Shown here: positions 11,829 to 22,838 of the stretch, piece after piece
How the letters are laid out: every line of letters begins with the position of its first letter
How positions within the stretch are numbered: the first letter of the stretch is position 1
Assembly (NCBI GenBank): GCA_023213315.1
Contig: JAKCPI010002804.1
Span: 62,001-126,000, forward strand
DNA from: Euborellia annulipes
Lineage: Eukaryota; Arthropoda; Insecta; Dermaptera; Anisolabididae
DNA length: 64,000 bases
Reading direction: 5' to 3'
Translations under genes and position numbers: made by a program
The notes under the pieces: generated by a model
Told to the model about the DNA's origin: nothing
Database searches by the model: none
Seen by the model: only the letters and a program-made list of their open reading frames with translations

Positions 11829-12205
11829 TGTTACGTTTCAGCACCCCTTGAACCCGGGAGATGGTTAGTTCGCGCGACCCTGAGCGCTACCATCCCCAGG
11901 TAGGGGATGCGGGAAGGGGAAGTGATGACGGAGAAATTTAGAAGCACATGAGTCAGTCTCCAGTTGAGTCTCCAAGAGAGTGGTCGTAAAGACATTGCGC
12001 CCCAGTCACCCCGAAGCGTGGATTCAAATCATCAGACAAAAAAAAATAAATACCCATGAAAGAAAATTAAACGTTTTTTTTTATACTTTTTCAATACCCT
12101 CCCCATAACCCGTCGGTGCCAAAGGAGACCTGCATCAAGGAGCACCACCGGGGATTTTCATCTTCGAGGCAGCCGCTCGTCTATCGGAGGTGTAAAATCG
12201 CAACA
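11829..12205. mobile_element. Solo LTR, 377 bp
   Basis: Begins TGTTACG, ends CGCAACA (TG...CA), and is flanked by a 4-bp direct repeat CTAT (11825-11828 and 12206-12209). GC-richer than its surroundings, no coding potential. TGTTACG termini are common in BEL/Pao and gypsy LTRs. I found no matching internal region next to it. Confidence 0.7.
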
Positions 12206-12422
12206 CTATATATATATTAACATATATATAGATAAGAGAAAGTGAAAATGCACACAATGTTACTCTTAGATAAATCAATAATTTCCCCCACACAATTTTT
12301 GTTCTACAATATTAAATTCTTTATCAGAATATATTACAAACGAACTACAGACTAAACAGAATTGGCGTACCAGAACAATATTAAGCTGTGACAGATACTG
12401 CGACAAAACGCATGAAAATTAA

Positions 12423-12881
12423 ATGATGGCGCGTCGATCGGTGGAAAATAGAAAAAGTGCATTTTGGCCAAAACAGTCGTCTAAAAAAGACGAACAAGAG
12501 ACTTCATCATCAGATGAAGTCGAAATAGTCGAAATAGTATATTTGAAAGGAGTAAAGGAGAAGATGGAGATAGAGACAAAAGAAGAGAATTCTTCATACA
12601 CTGCCAAGGAGGCTGCTCCCGGGCCATCCGGACTTAAAAAAAAGTCTATAAAAACTCCTAAAGCTCAACCGACTAGAAAGCTTCCCTCCAGAAAAGTCAA
12701 AAGGACCACGAATAGAGAAACATTGCCTTTGAATAATGAAGAAGAAAAGAAGAAAATCCAAAATAAGGCAAACGAATCTCCAATGAAAAAAAGGGCCAGG
12801 CCGAAAACAGCTGCGGAGAGAAAATGGTATTATAATGGAAATCTTAATAAACATTTTATTCATTACTTGATTTTATTTTAA
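12423..12881 (+). CDS. Hypothetical lysine/glutamate-rich protein, probably transposon-derived
   Basis: A 152-codon open frame rich in K, E, S and P. The centre is acidic and serine-rich (SSSDEVEIVEIVY), the second half basic, ending in RPKTAAERKWY. The last motif resembles RPKT-type basic heads seen in some arthropod transposon proteins, but I do not recognise the family. It ends where the Penelope-like RT frame begins, so it may be a fragment of another element joined there. No intron or polyA signal evident. Confidence 0.35.
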   Translation: MMARRSVENRKSAFWPKQSSKKDEQETSSSDEVEIVEIVYLKGVKEKMEIETKEENSSYTAKEAAPGPSGLKKKSIKTPKAQPTRKLPSRKVKRTTNRETLPLNNEEEKKKIQNKANESPMKKRARPKTAAERKWYYNGNLNKHFIHYLILF

Positions 12882-13640
12882 AAAATACATACTTCATTTT
12901 TAATGGGAAGATATATTCACAAAAATGTGGAGTTCCTATGGGCTCCAGTCTAGGGCCCATTATCGCTAATCTTGTAATTGACCAACTATTCGAAAAGACT
13001 ATATCCTCCATCCCATATAAACCCTCTTTTATATTTAAGTATGTGGATGACATTATTACGGCCATACCAGAAGATCAAATAAGTCCTATTTTAAACATAT
13101 TAAATGGCTGTATGGAGAAAATCAAGTTTACCCATGAGCTTGAACAAAATGGGGAAATAAATTTCCTGGATCTTAAATTGATGAGAGAGGGAACAATAAT
13201 TGAAACGAAATGGATAAGAAAGAGCTGCAAGTCGTCACGGTTGCTTAATTATTATTCAAACCATCCTGTTTTGTACAAAAGAAATCTTCTCTACAATATA
13301 ATTCAAAGAGCAGATAGGCTTACCAGTGAGGGATATAAGAGGGAATGTTTCGGAGAAATTAAGACACTTATGGTCACAAATAAATACCCCAAGTCTTTTA
13401 TAGAGAAAATGTTTAAATTATATTTTTTTTTAAAATCGACGCCCACCAAATAACTCGCTCCAACTGCAATCTAATGATATATGCAACGCACCCAATAATA
13501 CACAATTAAGCTCTGCATCTGAAAGCAAAAAATATATAAGCCTTACCTACACCCCTGGTCTATCAGAGCCGATCAAGCCAAATTAATCACTTTACTAAAT
13601 AACAAAATTTCTAACCTCGAAAATGCCGCCGCGAAGGCCA
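12863..13640 (+). pseudogene. Penelope-like element reverse transcriptase fragment
   Basis: The open frame covers the second half of a PLE reverse transcriptase: LKNTYFIFNG, then GVPMGSSLGPIIANL, the catalytic YVDDI (about 13041), INFLDLKL and the NYYSNHP motif. After a stop near 13452 the PLE-type YISLTYTPGLSEP follows at about 13530 in a broken frame. The N-terminal half and the GIY-YIG endonuclease are missing here. PLEs retrotranspose by target-primed synthesis, and this is the likely source family of the ribozyme elements in the window. Pseudogene. Confidence 0.85.
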
Positions 13641-13644
13641 TGCC

Positions 13645-15255
13645 TTGACTGATAGGTTGTCTCATTTCTTACACGATAAAGTAGAGGTAGACAATCTCAA
13701 TTTCGACAGCTGTCAGGCAAAGGTTGAAGATATGAGGCGCCAGTGGGCCAACCAAATGTTAAGTACAAATTTTGTATCGAGGAGAACCACCTTATCAGAT
13801 TGTTCCGCCAATACTCATTGGAGACAACATGGTAATTCATCCAATGGTGATGGTGAACCTTGTTACAATTGGTACACCGATTCGGAATGCCCAATCCTCA
13901 CTTCGGTGCTGGGTTTGGTTGCATTTTGACCAACTACGGATCTCACTACCAGGGTGGATCTCTTCAGAGTTCACCCAATACAAATCAAACGTGCTCGATA
14001 GGTTGCCATTTGGAAGAAGACATATACATTGCGTTTACAAATCAACCAATGTGTTTTCCGTGCCTCATGCCTTTCATGGCCCGCTACTGGGGAGATTGCT
14101 TAAAGTCATCTTATGAAGCAAAGAAAATTATAGAAAATTTAATTATTCGACGATCATCTTCAAAATTTTATTTTTCAGACAAGAGTTCGAAAACTTGCAG
14201 CAATAAAATTTCTTTTACCAACTGTTGTGCTAGTAGAGGTCCCACAGACAACAAGGCTCATTTTAGAGATAAATATTGTGCTTGTTCTATAAAAGCACAT
14301 TCGAAATTAGAGAAGATTGAGAAGCTTTATAACTATTTTTGGGAGACATTTCGATTCGTACTAGGAGAGACTTACGTCTATGTTGCTTTCCTACTTTTAA
14401 CTTTGATAAATTGGAGACTTTCCATGATTGTGATGATCCTCTATCACACTAGGAATATATGGACGGTCGACGCAGATTGTGGAGTAGATAACATCAGAAG
14501 TCAAACGCTCGTGGACCATATGATGGGAAGAGCGTCTGGCACAGTAAGGAGAATGGACGTGAACTTGGGAGATTGTGTGCAATTGGGTCCTTACATGGCT
14601 CAAGTTGTAGAAATAAATCAGGAACACTTTTTTTACTCCCTCAAAAAATTGGTGCCGTATTACATTAAACCGGTTTGCTCATCAACCATGTGGAGGTGTC
14701 CAGCTGGTTCTGCTAATCTTTCACAGGCTAGCGAATGTGCAATGGTATGCGGTAGCGGAATAATAAATATTGTTAGACAAACAGTGCAAGGTTTTTCCGG
14801 ATCGGGCTGTGCTTTTTTCACAGGACCGGTAGAAGTATTGACCAATGAATGCTGTCTCCAGATCTCAAGGTGTCGAACCTGCTAGGCCCACAGACTATTG
14901 AAACCCTTGCATCTAAAGTCTCAAGTAAAATGTGGTCAATGTTCTCTACATTTGGACAGGTGAGCTCAGGAATTATTGGTATATGTTGGGTCGAATAATC
15001 AAGTTGATAATATACACTGCTGTCCACGGGACGATCCTATACAAGCTGTATGGATGGAGTATACTTCTACTAGGTGGTATCTGGGACTCCATAACACATT
15101 ACCTGGTTTACATCAAGAGTCGTAAGACACATGACGAACAGCCATCAAGTAATGTGACCATCGGTATGGATGAGATTATGCTTTCTAAGGAGTCAGAGAA
15201 GACCAATATCGAATCTAAAGCTATGTATCCGACTTTAGATAAATTTATGCCTTAG
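13645..15255 (+). pseudogene. Endogenous viral glycoprotein-like remnant (chuvirus-like?)
   Basis: Broken frames (13645-13929, 13860-14885, 14932-15255) with little other repeat character. The middle frame is rich in cysteine (pairs such as CFPC, CASR, CACS, CRTC) and has a glycoprotein ectodomain look. The last frame has hydrophobic, membrane-type segments (KLIIYTAVHG, then GWSILLLGGIWDSITHYLV) followed by a polar tail, as expected for a C-terminal anchor. At least two frameshifts or stops. The anchor region reminds me of Jingchuvirales (chuvirus) glycoproteins, which are often endogenised in arthropods, but that is recall, not a search. A retroelement env is the alternative. Confidence 0.5.
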
Positions 15256-15339
15256 AAAGGGAAAAAATTGACGACACAACGTCAAAACAGTTCTCTTGTT
15301 TTCAGGTAAGAAAGTTTTTCGATAACTATCAAGAATACA

Positions 15340-16271
15340 TAGACAAACAAATTCAACGCAAACCGGATTTACAATGTGGACGAATCGGGGCTGTCCACTG
15401 TCCAAAGACCTCAAAAGATCCTGGCTAGCGCTGGCAGGAAGCAAGTAGGTGCCATTACAAGCGCGGAGCGGGGACAACATTCCTACTTACGTCATCACCA
15501 AATATGGCAGAATTAAAATACAAACGAGAGATTGAAGCTGAAAAACCAACACGTAAAAGAAAACAAGCAGCTACTAAGTCTCTTTACATTAATGATGACT
15601 CAGATGAAGAGTGCTTTAATCAAGAAGACGAAGAAGATTGTCGAGAACGCGGGAAGGAGGTTCAAACTGCGCGCCTGGGACCAGGAGGAGAGCGAAGGAA
15701 AATGTCCTATCTGCTTGTCGAGGTCCTTGATAACAACGCCCCGAGACGAACTGGGAAGCGAGCAGACCTGTTTTTTAGCTGTCATTGAACGCTCCATGTG
15801 ACTGTAAAATTCCCCTGTGACCTCGCTAATTATCGTGTTTCATTTAATTATTTAATTACGGTACTGTTTTCGTTTAATTATTGTGTTTATTTGACTCTTG
15901 GGTTTATTTAATTCTTGCCTTTATATAATTACTATTTTGAGACTTTATTATTATCGTTCATATTTATTTCTTCAATTATTTTCGTTTCGTTTTGCGTTTT
16001 TTTATAAACTCTTTTAAATTAAGTGTTGTTTATTTTAATAAAAACTTTGAATTTTAATTGGTGTTAAATTTGATTTAATACAATCTCCTACTGACAATCA
16101 GTCAAAAATATTCCCATTCTGAACAATGATTGTGCCTGTATTTACTGCAACGATCTCTACTCACGTTCAAAGCCTGGTGAGGGGTGGTTGAGGTGCATGC
16201 AGTGCAGTCGTTGGGTTCACGCTCATTTGCCAAAGCGTACCACAACATTTGTTTGCGAATTGTGCAATTAA
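15340..16271 (+). pseudogene. pogo/Tigger-like transposase, internally deleted copy
   Basis: About 15370-15470 encodes RIYNVDESGLSTVQRPQK and KQVGAITSAERG, the first catalytic Asp region of a DDE_1 (pogo/Tigger) transposase. It then jumps to an acidic, basic and serine-rich C-terminal region (15504-15788) and a terminal cysteine cluster near 16130-16271 (CIYC...CMQC...CELC) ending in a stop at 16269. The cluster is a PHD-like zinc finger as in the 28.8-kb copy. The rest of the catalytic core is missing. Confidence 0.75.
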
Positions 16272-17029
16272 TTTTTGTTGTTTTCTCTTATTTTATTATT
16301 TTTGTTATGTTGATGGCTGTGCATGTCATTTAGTCCATACGACTCGTGTCGTTTTGTCCATACGCTATGGACAAAACGGATTTATCTTGATCTTCATTTA
16401 ATACTAAATATTTTTGTAAGCGTTGATTTTTCTGACAAAACCTATATAATTCCTTATAACCAATTAATATAAGCAAAGTTGTAAGAAAAAAATATGTTCC
16501 TATTATGATTAATATTAAAGTTATTGATGATTAATAAAACACTGTCATTTTGGACGTACTTCCCCTATATATATATATATATATATATATCCTGACACAA
16601 AAAATCTGGTGTGTGACAAGCACAGAACCCAACTTTCAATTAGCGAATGTAAGAGAAATTTTCTCAACTTTCAACTTTTATTTGAACCTATTAATCTTTT
16701 AGAAAAGAAATTTTTTTTTTTATGTAGATTACATGACGTTAATGGAAGAATTGAGATCACTGAGAGTAGAACAAAGAAACCAATCCAAATCACTTTTGAA
16801 AATGGAAAGTTTGCTCCAACAATTAATTGTTGGAGCAAAAATTTGAAGGACCTGTAGAAACGTAAATGACTTGGTCGAAGATATTTGAAATTGAATTTCC
16901 ATTAAGTGACATAAAAAATTTATATGATGTTGAGAAAGAGTTGGCTTCAAATCCTGAATCAAAAAAAAGTATCTTTAATCTTTATTCTTTAAACAAGTTT
17001 TGATCCGTTTTTAAATAATATTTGATAGT
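16272..17029. other. Non-coding spacer with repeat fragments
   Basis: Contains a small GTCCATACG inverted motif (16336-16370), an (AT)n tract (16565-16592) and an AATCTGGTGTG half-repeat at about 16603. No gene recognised. Confidence 0.5.
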
Positions 17030-17032
17030 TTT

Positions 17033-18780
17033 TTGTCATTTCAGTGTTCTGCAATGACTTATCTAACAAACAAAGAAGATAGTTTACAAAAGAATGTCAA
17101 TGCTGTAATAAAAAAACTTTTTAGCCGAGAACTGGCATCGAACTTTACTGCGACTAGGAAAATGCCCGAAAAAAATAGTATTTGCGACGACTGTCCCAAA
17201 TATTTTCCGCAATATTATTGGTAAGAAGGAAAAAAGCAAGTCGGCGCGATAACAAGCGGAGAAATACGATAGTATGCTGCTTTAGTGCATCCGGGCAATA
17301 CATCCCCCCGCCCATGTTTATTTTTAAGAGAATGATGCCGGGTTGCAAGAAAACAGTTCTGTAAACATTTAAAAGTCTGTTAGTAAACATCGCTTTGGGC
17401 TTTAAAATTATAGGCTGTTGCTAAAGCCACTTTAAAGGAACGGTTAACTATTCCCTACTGTTAAGATATATAGATAGATGCAAAACGATTGGGCCACCGA
17501 AAATGACAGCTCTCTATGTAGTTGGCCAAGTTGACCACAAGGGCGCATTGTCAAATTGTATAATTTATAATAGTACCAAAATTATAAAAGAAATTAAAAT
17601 AGTAATTATATTTGTATTCTTTAAATTTCAATTGTTAATATTAGGTTACAAAACAAAAAAATGTTTAAATATTTAAATATCGTAAAATAAAAATAATAAA
17701 TACGTTGGTAGATCTGGCTGTCAGATGTTAAATTATAAAGAAACTGGGAATATACTATAACCTCACTTTTTCTCTTCATCGAATGAATATCTATAATAAT
17801 TAATAATATCGCTTAAAACGTTTCAGAAACTAAAGAAAACTCAATTAAATTAATGTATTTCTATCTTACCCCTCTCGCGTGAGAATATAGTCACCAAATT
17901 CTTATTTATTTCAATGAAACTAATCAGGTTAGTGGATACTTTATAGTTTAAAGCTCCGAATTTCAACCTTTAGTTTAAATACAGCTTTTACGAACCAATC
18001 ACCTTTAAATACGTTCTTGCAACCCAAAATTATTTATCGGAAGGTTTAAACCAACAAAAGCGTTTAGCGAACCGTTAAATACGTTCTTGCAACCGGGCAT
18101 GAGAATGAAAGATGGCCCTGCAGGTGCGATTTACAAATGTTCGAAATCCGGATGGATTAGAGAAGAGCTCTTTACCGAATGGTTGCAACATTTAGCAAAA
18201 TTTGCTAATGCCTCTCCAGATCACCCTACTCTTCTTAGTCTGGATAATCATTCCACACATTCTTCCCTGGCTTCGTATAATTTTTGTCGAAATTCAGGCA
18301 TTCATTTACTGTCACTTCCACCCCACACAGCCTCTGGACGTAACTTTCTTCAAGCAATTAAAAACTGCTTACCAGCAAGAATGTGATAAGTACATGAAAA
18401 GTAGAAATTATGAAAAAATTAAAGACACTGATATAGCAGAACTTTTTGGAAATTCATACAATAGGGTTACCACAATAGAAAAGGCTGTAAACGGATTCAA
18501 AACAACCGGAATATTCCCCATCAATCGTGATGCGTTTTGTGAGGAAGACTTAATAGCCTACCTATCTATGAAGATAACGAAGTTCGGCAAAATACAACTG
18601 CTCTGGAACCTTTACCATTGACCGAAAAAACCTCCCAGGCTATTTCAAAACCAATAGAACCCAGACACAAGACTCTTTCTCCAGAACCAGGACCAAGTGG
18701 AACTGTTACAGGAATATTGAAAAACTTACGTAGGCCTAATAGATTGTCATTGTCATCAAATTAATCTGATTCTGAAATTA
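17033..18780 (+). pseudogene. pogo/Tigger-like transposase remnant split by an insertion
   Basis: Left part: KKASRRDNKRR then IVCCFSASGQYIPPPMFIFK (up to 17340). Right part from 18094: MRMKDGPAGAIYKCSKSGW, LLSLDNHSTHSS (second catalytic Asp region) and, after a frameshift near 18335, QPLDVTFFKQLKTAY with the third Asp, then NGFKTTGIFPIN. The two halves join in one frame if the 17342-18093 insertion is removed. N-terminal DNA-binding domains are absent or unrecognisable. Confidence 0.75.
17342..18093. mobile_element. 752-bp non-autonomous DNA element
   Basis: Ends GTTGCAAGAA (17342) and its complement TTCTTGCAAC (18084-18093), flanked by CGG on both sides (17339-17341, 18094-18096). It interrupts the pogo-like frame precisely. 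A 3-bp duplication suggests PIF/Harbinger or CACTA-like mobilisation, but family is unassigned. No coding region. Confidence 0.65.
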
Positions 18781-18789
18781 GTTTGGAAG

Positions 18790-19380
18790 AACTTGCTGAA
18801 GATGACTTAACCGATGACGATGATAAAACCTTAAAAATTAAAGAAAAAAAGACAAATATTTCTTTTCAAGACTTATTCGCTAGGCAGCTCCCCGCAATTA
18901 CTTTGATTGCATGTTGTTGAACGACTTGCCGCCAGAGTGCAGCATCAATCAACTAGTAAGCGTTTGAATAAACTGCTACTAGGGCGCAGCACCTGCCATA
19001 TATATCGATCATTCAATGTCACCTTTTCAAGATATTGATATTGTCATAACAATTTTTGAACGTACTTTTCACTGCAAGATCGTCATAAATGAGTTTCAAT
19101 TACCGCGCCATCAGGAAGCACTAGTGTTGTTATTGTGCCGCGTGTATTCGTTTAAAAGTATTTACTCTGATAGATTCTCATATATACCTGAAGATATGCA
19201 AAATAAACCCCAGAGATAAAAAAAACAGATAAACGAAATTAATATTTATATTATAATGTAGGGCCTATGCATATAATATTAATATGTGGTGAAGAACATA
19301 ACATAGGGATGGGCCTATCTGGTCAAATATGCCATATGCCTATGGGTGTTTGTATTTATAATATTTTGGTGTTTTCCTTT
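18790..19380 (+). other. Spacer, possible transposon C-terminal remnant
   Basis: Acidic codons continue for a short way after the pogo-like remnant (DDDDKT region near 18815). A 67-codon frame at 19016-19219 has no recognisable motif. Nothing else seen. Confidence 0.35.
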
Positions 19381-19389
19381 TCAGGAACA

Positions 19390-20400
19390 AACAAAAGATG
19401 TTGAAGCTAATTCCTCTCAGAATGTTTCAATATCCACCGCTGCTCGGTAGGAAAAGAAAACAGCCTACACAAGCAAGCAAAGGAGAATGTTGACGAATAT
19501 TATCAAATAGCAAGAGTGTGGGCAAACAAATTGCGGAAATTGGAACTATATCAGCAAAAACAGGTGGAAAAAAAAATGATATTTTTTATGATGTCGAGAT
19601 AGCTCAGAATGTTTCAATATTTCCAGCTGCTTGGTACGAAAAGAAAACAGCCTACACAAGCAAGCAAAGGAGAATGTTGACGAATATTACCAAATAGCAA
19701 GAGTGTGGGCAAACAAATTGCGGAAATTAGAACCATTTCAGCAAAAACAGGTGAAAAAAAATGATATTTTTTATGATGTCGAGATAGCTCAGAATGTTTC
19801 AATATTTCCAGCTGCTCGGTAGGAAAAGAAAACAGCCTACACAAGCAAGCAAAGGAGAATGTTGACGAATATTATCAAATAGCAAGAGTGTGGGCAAACA
19901 AATTGCGAAAATTAGAACCATTTCAGCAAAAAATAAAATGATATTTTTTATGATGTCGAGATAGCTCAGAATGTTTCAATATCCCCCGCTGCTCGGTAGG
20001 AAAAGAAAACAGCCTACACAAGCAAGCAAAGGAGAATGTTGACGAATATTACCAAATAGCAAGAGTGTGGGCAAACAAATTGCGAAAATTAGAACCATTT
20101 CAGCAAAAAAATAAAATGATATTTTTTTATGATGTCGAGATAGCTCAGAATGTTTCAATATTTCCAGCTGCTCGGTAGGAAAAGAAAACAGCCTACACAA
20201 GCAAGCAAAGGAGAATGTTGACGAATATTATCAAATAGCAAGAGTGTGGGCAAACAAATTGCGGAAATTAGAACCATTTCAGCAAAAACAGGTGGAAAAA
20301 AAAATGATATTTTTTATGATGTCGAGATAGCTCAGAATGTTTCAATATTTCCAGCTGCTCGGTAGGAAAAGAAAACAGCCTACACAAGCATCAAGGCAAC
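19390..20400 (+). repeat. Tandem array of a ~180-bp coding-like unit
   Basis: The landmark TGCTCGGTA recurs at 19441, 19628 (variant), 19813, 19990, 20169 and 20356, spacings 187, 185, 177, 179 and 187. The best unit (19631-19822) reads through as VDEYYQIARVWANKLRKLEP and then FQQKQVKKNDIFYDVEIAQ. This pattern (W...L..L...QQ...) resembles the BESS-type C-terminal module of MADF proteins. Other units are shifted by A-run length changes. No full gene is present. Confidence 0.75.
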
Positions 20401-20712
20401 ATTATTTGGAAGTAGTTTAAAATAGCAAGGGTCTGGGCAAACTTCAAAAAAAAAAGAGTTTGCACTTCGGAAAGCACATTTTCTTGACAATAAGCCAAAT
20501 TGATGACTCTGATAATGACAAAATGATTTATCTCGTCAAGTACATTAATAAATAGTAATAATACATTATATTTTTAATTAAAATACTTTTTTGGTCTAAA
20601 AATCGAGCATCACATTTGTACCAAGGGTCGTGCGTTTGCTTCCCGTCTCATGCGGCAGGACAATTTATTTGAATTGGATTGGCTACCAATCCAATTGAAA
20701 TAAATAGAGACG

Positions 20713-22235
20713 GTGTCTAAATGGCCTTTGATGCGCAAAAAGAACTTAAATAAAAAAATTTCCAAAAAACCAAGAGCCAAGGACAAAGTGCAATTAGAAG
20801 AAAAGATTGGGAACCACTTACAACATCAAAGCTGTATGTACTCTGAACATTTTGCAGCGAAATGTTTCGATAGAATATCATTTTCCTGTGTTCGATTAAA
20901 ATAACATTTTGAAATTGAATTTTCTTATTAAGAAGCATTGAGAAAATTTCATCTTATGTAAAATAAAAGCGAATTAATAAACATTTTTATAAGATTTTTA
21001 ATTGACTATCTAACTTTTCCCATTATTAACATTTCTGACGGCAGGGAGGTTTACTGATGTGTGTGAGGAATGTCTTTTGTTTATTATTAAAGAAAAACCC
21101 GGTGGGTCTAGAAATTTTAAAAGCAATTTGCAGTGAGAATTGAATGTATGTGTCACCCCCCTCCCCCTCCCATCCCAAGTTGCGATAAAGGGTGTAGACA
21201 AATCCCAGGAAAAGGAAAATGATAATAAAAGGCACACACAAAAACACACTCCGGACCTTGATCTGCAAGATCAACATCATTTCTCCTAAAAGAAAGCTTA
21301 CTTCTCCAACTAAACAATCTTACCTAAGAAAAAAAATAATTTTTTGCAAAATAAAATTAAAAATCTGCAGAGAACTAAGGTAAAACAAAAAGTTTAGCAA
21401 CATTGAAAAATGTTTTTTAAAGAATTGAAAGGAAAATTTTTAATGAAATCGGATGAGTTAGATGTATTACAAAAAAATTCTGGACCAAATAAAAATATTT
21501 TGGTAAGGTAAATGAGAAAAGCAAAAGGACTTGCAACAAAAAGAAAGTACGAGCCCGAATTGAGGACATTTGCCTTGACACTTTTTTATTATTCACCAGC
21601 AGCTTATGAATATGTACGTCAACAGTTCGTCTTTTGCCCCCCCCCCTCATAAAATACTCTTAGAAAGTAGCTTCAAGTAGTAGAAGGAAATCCAGGTTTT
21701 TGTAAGGGAGCTTTACAAGCGATAAAGTGAAAGGCTAGTCTTCAAAAACGGGAAATACTTTGTAACCTAGTTTTTGATGAGATGTCCATAAGAAGACAAG
21801 TAATTTATGCTGGGAAAAAATATGTTGGTTTTGTTGATGGCGGACAGGCCTAGAAAATGATGATAGAGATATACCAAGTGAAGCTTTCTATAAAAACAAA
21901 TTTGCTTCGAGAATGTTTAAATTAATTTAAATAAATTTCGCCAAAGAAAATTCTATTAGAATTGTTAGTCATTTGATGGAACCCACACCAATTTTTCAAT
22001 GGCTAGGTTGCAATTTTGATACAGAAAATTTGCAAACTTATTTCATTTCTGAAACAGGAGATAAAATCTGTATTTTTAAAGATGCGTGCCACATACTAAA
22101 ATTAATAAGGAACGCATGGAGGCATTAATGCCCTTTTAAACAAATTTCATGGAGATATTTAGAAGATCTAAATAAATTACAGAAGGAAGAGAGTTTGCAT
22201 TTGGCAAACAAATTGAAATCAAACAATTAAGGAAA
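20713..22235 (+). pseudogene. P-element/THAP9-like transposase remnant
   Basis: 20720-20905 encodes parts of a THAP zinc finger (DWEPLTTSK, then YSEHFAAKCFD) with a frameshift. 21540-22230 carries the transposase body in several frames: TFALTLFYYSPAAYEYVRQQ, EGNPGFCKGALQAIK, LVFDEMSIRRQVIYAGKKY, then EPTPIFQWLGCNFD, IFKDACHILKLIRNAW and SLHLANKL. These are family-typical blocks of THAP9/P transposases, including the region where host DNA acidic residues lie. Multiple stops and frameshifts make it a dead copy. Confidence 0.75.
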
Positions 22236-22374
22236 CGGGGGATTCAATTTTGTTCCAAGAATTCCCCAAAATAATACCCCTTTTAGGAAGCTCCTAGTAA
22301 GGGATCTCGTGGTCGCCTCTCGTCTTTCCCACCACAGCGCGGACGACAAGGGAGGTGAGTACGAAATTTTACAC

Positions 22375-22387
22375 TGGTGTCAGAAGT
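22375..22387 (+). promoter_or_regulatory. Retroelement primer-binding site
   Basis: TGGTGTCAGAAGT directly follows a sequence ending TTTTACA(C), as a primer-binding site follows a 5' LTR. The motif matches tRNA 3' ends (leucine-type) used by many arthropod LTR elements. The LTR itself seems truncated, beginning somewhere after about 22280. Confidence 0.6.
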
Positions 22388-22838
22388 CAAGACAATGGGA
22401 AAGATGTACATTCGGAGACCGGAGGGGCTGTCCCGCTATCGGGGGGCTTTGCGGCGTACTACGTTCCAGTGACGGACGAGTCAAGAAGTGAGCGAGAGGA
22501 CCGTCTCTACGGTTCTCACGAGGTGACTCCTGAATCCAGTCCCGAGCTTGTAGGTGGAGGGGTAGGGGAAGAGTCACAACTCGTTCACCTTACGGACTAA
22601 GGGAAAGAGTCTTGGGCGGCGCTGGTATTGGTGGCCGGAACGGCGTGGAATTGGGCCAGAGCAGGGAGTCGGACAACTCGGATGCCGCTGGGGAGACCAT
22701 AATGGAGTCGAGAAACACTGCCAGTGACGGAGAGGGAACCCGAGAGCGGGGGCCAGAAGCAGTTGTGGAGGACAGAGCGTGTTCGTGCGGGAAGGAGAGG
22801 TTATCCTGTCGAATGAGTACTGGCGGATAGCACTCGAG

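Larger units (their letters stand above)
8978..12246. mobile_element. Composite DNA repeat with ACTTTCTCTTACC ends
   Basis: Left end ACTTTCTCTTACCTCTATATA (about 8978) is mirrored at the right end (TATAGATAAGAGAAAGT, about 12225-12242). Subterminal sequence (TTCGATGAAGTCGAGATTTTGATGGAT near 9045) recurs inverted near 11775. The interior holds the 148-bp tandem array, copies of AGTACTAGTACT, a truncated GC-rich element end at 10740-10854 and a solo LTR. No transposase is visible, so it looks like a non-autonomous or satellite-bearing transposon. Confidence 0.55.
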
